Below, in pieces: positions 60,830 through 64,000 of a stretch of 64,000 nt of DNA. The position numbers and the translations under genes were made by a program. Where the stretch lies: the NCBI GenBank assembly GCA_963781305.1, contig CAWAFL010000001.1, positions 496,001 to 560,000 on the forward strand, read 5' to 3'. The notes beneath the pieces were generated by a model, which saw only the letters and a program-made list of their open reading frames with translations, did not search any database and was not told where the DNA came from. The first letter of the stretch is position 1, and each line of letters starts with the position of its first letter. Source of the DNA: DASXMT01 sp963781305. Its GTDB lineage: Bacteria; Actinomycetota; Acidimicrobiia; Acidimicrobiales; RAAP-2.

Positions 60830-61735
60830 ATGGGTTTGCTCGACGACAAGGTTGCGATCGTCACCGGGGCGGGACGGGGCATCGGGCGCGAGGAAGCCCT
60901 GTTGCTGGCGGCAGAGGGGGCCACGGTCATCGTCAACGACGTGGGCGCCTCGCTGCAGGGCGAGGGTGCCGACGAATCGCCGGCCCACGAGGTGGTCAGC
61001 CTGATCACCGAGCAGGGAGGCACCGCCGTCGTCAACGACAACGACGTCAGCTCCTGGGAGGGAGCCAAGGGGCTGGTGGACCAAGCGGTCGAGACGTTCG
61101 GGCAGTTGAACATCTTGGTGAACAACGCCGGCATCATCCGGGACAAGATGACTTTCAACCTCGAGGAGTCCGACTGGGACGACGTGATCCGTGTGCATCT
61201 CAAGGGGCACTTCGCCACAGCCCACCATGCCGCCGTCTATTGGCGGAACCTGGCCAAGGCGGGGAACCCGATCACCGGTCGGATCATCAACACCTCGTCG
61301 GAGGCGGGTCTGTTCGGCAGCCCGGGCCAGGCCAACTACGCCTCGGCCAAGGGGGCCATCCTCACCCTGACCTGGATCCTGGCTCGTGAGCTCGAGCGCT
61401 ACGGGGTCACCGTCAACGCCATCGCCCCCCGGGCCCGGACGAGGATGACCGAGAACGTCTTCAGCGCATCCGCCGCCCAGCCGGGCACCTTCGACCACTG
61501 GGACCCCCGCAATGTCGCCCGGTTGGTCGGCTTCCTCGCCTCCGACGAGGCCGCCGATGTGAACGGCCAGTGCTTCGTGGTGTTCGGCGGCAATATCTGG
61601 GCCATGGGCGGGTTCCAGCCCATCGGCGAGGTGCACAAGGACGCCATGTGGACCATCGAGGAGCTGGCCGCGGCCAAGGGGGATCTGTTCAAGAACGGTC
61701 CGTCGCAGATCCCTCCATTCGTCGTCCAGAGCTGA
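60830..61735 (+). CDS. Short-chain dehydrogenase of the multifunctional-enzyme type (3-hydroxyacyl-CoA dehydrogenase-like)
   Basis: The 301-residue SDR has the NAD loop VTGAGRGIGREEA, the NDVGAS segment typical of the peroxisomal multifunctional enzyme (HSD17B4)-like branch, and the catalytic triad Ser157, Tyr170, Lys174. The PRARTRMTENVF segment is also typical of that branch. Members oxidise (3R)-hydroxyacyl-CoA in beta-oxidation or steroid side-chain breakdown. ATG 60830 has AGGAG upstream. It faces the acyl-CoA dehydrogenase gene (convergent). Confidence 0.85.
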   Translation: MGLLDDKVAIVTGAGRGIGREEALLLAAEGATVIVNDVGASLQGEGADESPAHEVVSLITEQGGTAVVNDNDVSSWEGAKGLVDQAVETFGQLNILVNNAGIIRDKMTFNLEESDWDDVIRVHLKGHFATAHHAAVYWRNLAKAGNPITGRIINTSSEAGLFGSPGQANYASAKGAILTLTWILARELERYGVTVNAIAPRARTRMTENVFSASAAQPGTFDHWDPRNVARLVGFLASDEAADVNGQCFVVFGGNIWAMGGFQPIGEVHKDAMWTIEELAAAKGDLFKNGPSQIPPFVVQS

Positions 61736-61746
61736 CCCGACAGCGG

Positions 61747-61761
61747 TCCGCCGATGGCGGA
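61747..61761. terminator. Hairpin between convergent lipid genes
   Basis: TCCGCC and GGCGGA pair around GAT (61747-61761), just after the SDR stop. Weak stem, no U-tract. Confidence 0.35.
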
Positions 61762-61772
61762 GCCCGGGCTGG

Positions 61773-64000
61773 TCAGCGGCCCGGAACCGGGTCCCGGGGC
61801 AGGCCGAGCAGGCGCTCGCCGATCACGTTCCGCTGCACCTCGCTCGTCCCGCCGGCAATGGTCAGGCACTTCGAGTGGAGGACACCGTGGGCCCACGGCC
61901 CGGCGTCGCCCACCGTCGTCGCCCCGGCCGGGCCGAGCAGGTCCAGTCCAAACTCCTGAATCCGCTGATCGAACTGGGCGCCCAGCAGCTTGCCCACGCT
62001 CGACTCGGGACCGGGCTCTACGCCCGAGAGGGAGCGAAGGGTGACCCGAAGGCCGAGCACGGCCAGGGACTGTGCCTCCGCCACCAACGATCCCAGCTGA
62101 TCGAGCACGACCGGATGGGATGCCTCGGGATGATCGGCCAGCCACGAGAGCGCAGCCTCCAGGCCCCCGCCGAACGCCGAGTCGGACGACAACGAGACCC
62201 GTTCGTTGGCCAGCGTGGTCCGGGCCAGCCGCCAGCCGCCATCCACCTCGCCGACCACACACGAATCAGGAACGAAGCAGTCGTCGAAGAAGACCTCATT
62301 GAACAGCGACTCGCCGGTGATCTCCCGCAAGGGCCGGACCTCGATGCCCGGGGTCTTCATGTCGACCAGGAAGTAGGTGATCCCCTTGTGCTTGGGCGCA
62401 TCGGGATTGGTGCGGGCCAGGCAGATCCCGACGTCGGCCCGGGTGGCCAGGGAGGTCCACACCTTCTGCCCGGAGATGGACCAGCCGCCCTCCACTTTGA
62501 CGGCCCGGGTGCTGAGGGCGGCCAGGTCCGAACCGGCACCGGGCTCGCTGAACAGCTGGCACCACACCAGGTCCCCGCTCAAACTGGGACCTACCCACCG
62601 CTCGGCCTGTTCCTCGGTGCCGTGGGCGATGATGGTGGGAAGGGCCCACGCCCCCACGACCAGGCTGGGGCGTCGAAGCCCTGCCTTCTCGCACACCTCG
62701 TCTATGACCAACTGTTCGACGGCACCGGCGTCCCGTCCCCAGGGGGCGGGCCAGTGGGGGGCCAAGAGCCCGGCGTCGGCCAGGCGGTGGCGCTGTTCCC
62801 CGGCATCGGCGATGGCGGCGATGTCAGCCACCAACGGCTCCAACTCGGCCCGGAACCCGTCGGCCTCGGCAGGCAGTTCGACTTGCAGCTGACGCCGGGC
62901 CCCGGTCAACGCCAGCCGGGCGGCCTCGGCGCGCAGCGGCGCCGTCCCGCCCAGCAGCTGCCGGAGGCTGGTGGACCGGCGCAGGTGGATGTGGGCATCG
63001 TGCTCCCAGGTGAACCCCATGCCCCCCAGGACCTGAATGGCCCCTTTCGCTGCCTCGACGTAGCTGTCCAGAGCCAGCGCCCCCGCCACCTGCACGGCCA
63101 ACCGGCTCTGGGGCGTCGTCGATCCATGCCCTGCTCCCAGGGCGCCATGGGCCTCGAGGTCGAGTACCTGGGCTGCGTCCCACGTGGCCGCCACCGACTG
63201 CTCGACCGATGCCAGCATGTCGGCCAGGCGATGCTTCACCCCTTGAAACTGGCCGATGGGCCGCCCGAACTGTTCCCTGGTCCGACCCTGCTCGGCGCCC
63301 GTGTCCAAGCACCAGCGCGCTCCCCCGACCGCCTCGGCGGCGGCATGGACGATGGCCAGGTCCCGGATCTCCTCGGTGCGGGCACCGAGCAGTTCTCCGT
63401 CGGGGGCCACCGTCACGCCGTCCACGTGCCAGGTGGCCGTCCGGCGCGACGGGTCGAAGCTCGGCGTCGGCTCCACCTGGATCCCGGCCCCCTGCTCGAG
63501 CACCAACCAGCGCTCGGAGCCGTCGACAGACACCGGAGCGACCACGAGCGCGACCACCGCCCCGCTGAGGATGGGGCCCACCGACCCGCGCACCGAGAAC
63601 GAGCCGTCGGGCCCGACCGTCGCCGTCAGCCCGGGCCGCGCCAGGGCCGCACCGCCGGCCTCGGCGACCGGCAGGACCACGGCGGCGGGAACCGACCCGT
63701 CGGCCAACTGAGGCAGGAGCGACCCGGTTTGGGCTCCGTCGCCGACGGCGGCGATGACCGACGCGGCCAGTGCGGTCGATGCCCAGGGCCCGGGAGCGGC
63801 GGCGCGCCCCAGCTCCTCGAGGACCACGGCCAGCTCGACCAACCCCGCTCCCTGTCCGCCCAGATCCTCGGCGATGTGGACGCTCAGCCACCCTCGTTCG
63901 GCCAGCTCCGGCCAGAACGGTGGCAGCTCGTCCTTGTCGCCGTCGAGGGCGGCCCGGGTGACTTCGGGCGGGCAACGGGACTCGATCCATCGCCGCAGCG
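61773..64000 (-). CDS. Double-length acyl-CoA dehydrogenase (fused), 5' end beyond window
   Basis: The frame is open from the right window edge to 61773 (742 codons visible). The first part is an acyl-CoA dehydrogenase (WLSVHIAEDLGGQGAG, VLEELGRAAAPG, QVLGGMGFTWEHDAHIHLRR). The second part, after about residue 350, is a second acyl-CoA dehydrogenase with the flavin-binding motif LFSEPGAGSDLAAL, WSISGQKVWTS and C-terminal TVGDAGPWAHG, QRNVIGERLLGLPRD. Tandem fusion mirrors the alpha2beta2 FadE pairs of sterol-degrading actinobacteria. Which half keeps the catalytic glutamate could not be decided. The start codon lies beyond the window. Confidence 0.88.
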   Translation of the reverse strand, partial: LRRWIESRCPPEVTRAALDGDKDELPPFWPELAERGWLSVHIAEDLGGQGAGLVELAVVLEELGRAAAPGPWASTALAASVIAAVGDGAQTGSLLPQLADGSVPAAVVLPVAEAGGAALARPGLTATVGPDGSFSVRGSVGPILSGAVVALVVAPVSVDGSERWLVLEQGAGIQVEPTPSFDPSRRTATWHVDGVTVAPDGELLGARTEEIRDLAIVHAAAEAVGGARWCLDTGAEQGRTREQFGRPIGQFQGVKHRLADMLASVEQSVAATWDAAQVLDLEAHGALGAGHGSTTPQSRLAVQVAGALALDSYVEAAKGAIQVLGGMGFTWEHDAHIHLRRSTSLRQLLGGTAPLRAEAARLALTGARRQLQVELPAEADGFRAELEPLVADIAAIADAGEQRHRLADAGLLAPHWPAPWGRDAGAVEQLVIDEVCEKAGLRRPSLVVGAWALPTIIAHGTEEQAERWVGPSLSGDLVWCQLFSEPGAGSDLAALSTRAVKVEGGWSISGQKVWTSLATRADVGICLARTNPDAPKHKGITYFLVDMKTPGIEVRPLREITGESLFNEVFFDDCFVPDSCVVGEVDGGWRLARTTLANERVSLSSDSAFGGGLEAALSWLADHPEASHPVVLDQLGSLVAEAQSLAVLGLRVTLRSLSGVEPGPESSVGKLLGAQFDQRIQEFGLDLLGPAGATTVGDAGPWAHGVLHSKCLTIAGGTSEVQRNVIGERLLGLPRDPVPGR

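Noticed and set aside
62824..63990. 388-codon Arg/Gly-rich frame at the right edge
   Set aside because: It overlaps the acyl-CoA dehydrogenase in another frame and lacks any recognisable domain.

Overview
The window is GC-rich, densely coded DNA from an actinobacterium. My best guess is an Acidimicrobiia-like lineage, but that is inference from gene content rather than a marker-gene result. Actinobacterial signs are the lexA / LysM / nrdR locus (as in mycobacteria), a DUF3040 protein, the HNH nuclease of the 'ALVLNATFEPL' type, actinobacterial LexA boxes (GAAC-N4-GTTC) and many GTG/TTG starts with 1-4 nt stop/start overlaps. I saw no insertion sequence, prophage, integrase or CRISPR array. 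Almost all genes lie on the minus strand and are read right to left.

Region 1 (1-8,560) is the division and cell-wall (dcw) cluster in the order mraZ, rsmH, ftsL, ftsI, murE, mraY, ftsW, murG (cut by the window edge). It has a good promoter with 10-bp-spaced MraZ-box repeats. murF and murD are absent from their usual places. Region 2 (8,562-17,300) holds a lipoate-ligase-like protein, HNH nuclease, ROK kinase, DUF3040 protein, DNA polymerase IV, a PIG-L deacetylase, nrdR, an SOS LysM protein divergent from lexA, and an aldo/keto reductase. The lexA intergenic region has four LexA boxes and a seven-unit 15-bp minisatellite.

Region 3 (17,370-41,250) carries all six genes from aspartate semialdehyde condensation to meso-diaminopimelate by the succinylase route (dapA, dapB, dapC, dapD, dapE, dapF). 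They are interleaved with hflX, miaA, miaB, queF, thrB, a D,D-carboxypeptidase, ftsK, RNase J, a diiron protein with two TetR genes, an M16 peptidase, pnp and rpsO. With murE, the window supplies most of the supply line for DAP-type peptidoglycan. Region 4 (41,460-46,340) has a 1-Cys peroxiredoxin, a broken enoyl-CoA hydratase, a HAD phosphatase and a large kinase-like/flippase-like membrane protein.

Region 5 (46,358-60,630) is a polysaccharide locus: five GT4-type glycosyltransferases, two paralogous methyltransferases, a Wzm/Wzt-type ABC exporter whose ATPase has a carbohydrate-binding-type C-terminal domain, a clpP embedded in the operon, tRNA-Leu(UAG), a GT-C-like membrane protein and another methyltransferase. 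The layout fits export of a methyl-capped glycan. Region 6 (60,830-64,000) is lipid metabolism: an SDR of the multifunctional-enzyme type and a double-length acyl-CoA dehydrogenase cut by the window edge.

Three genes (ftsK, a tetR and the enoyl-CoA hydratase) are each interrupted as if one base were missing. Restoring one base makes each length an exact number of codons, so either the assembly has single-base deletions or these genes are decaying.
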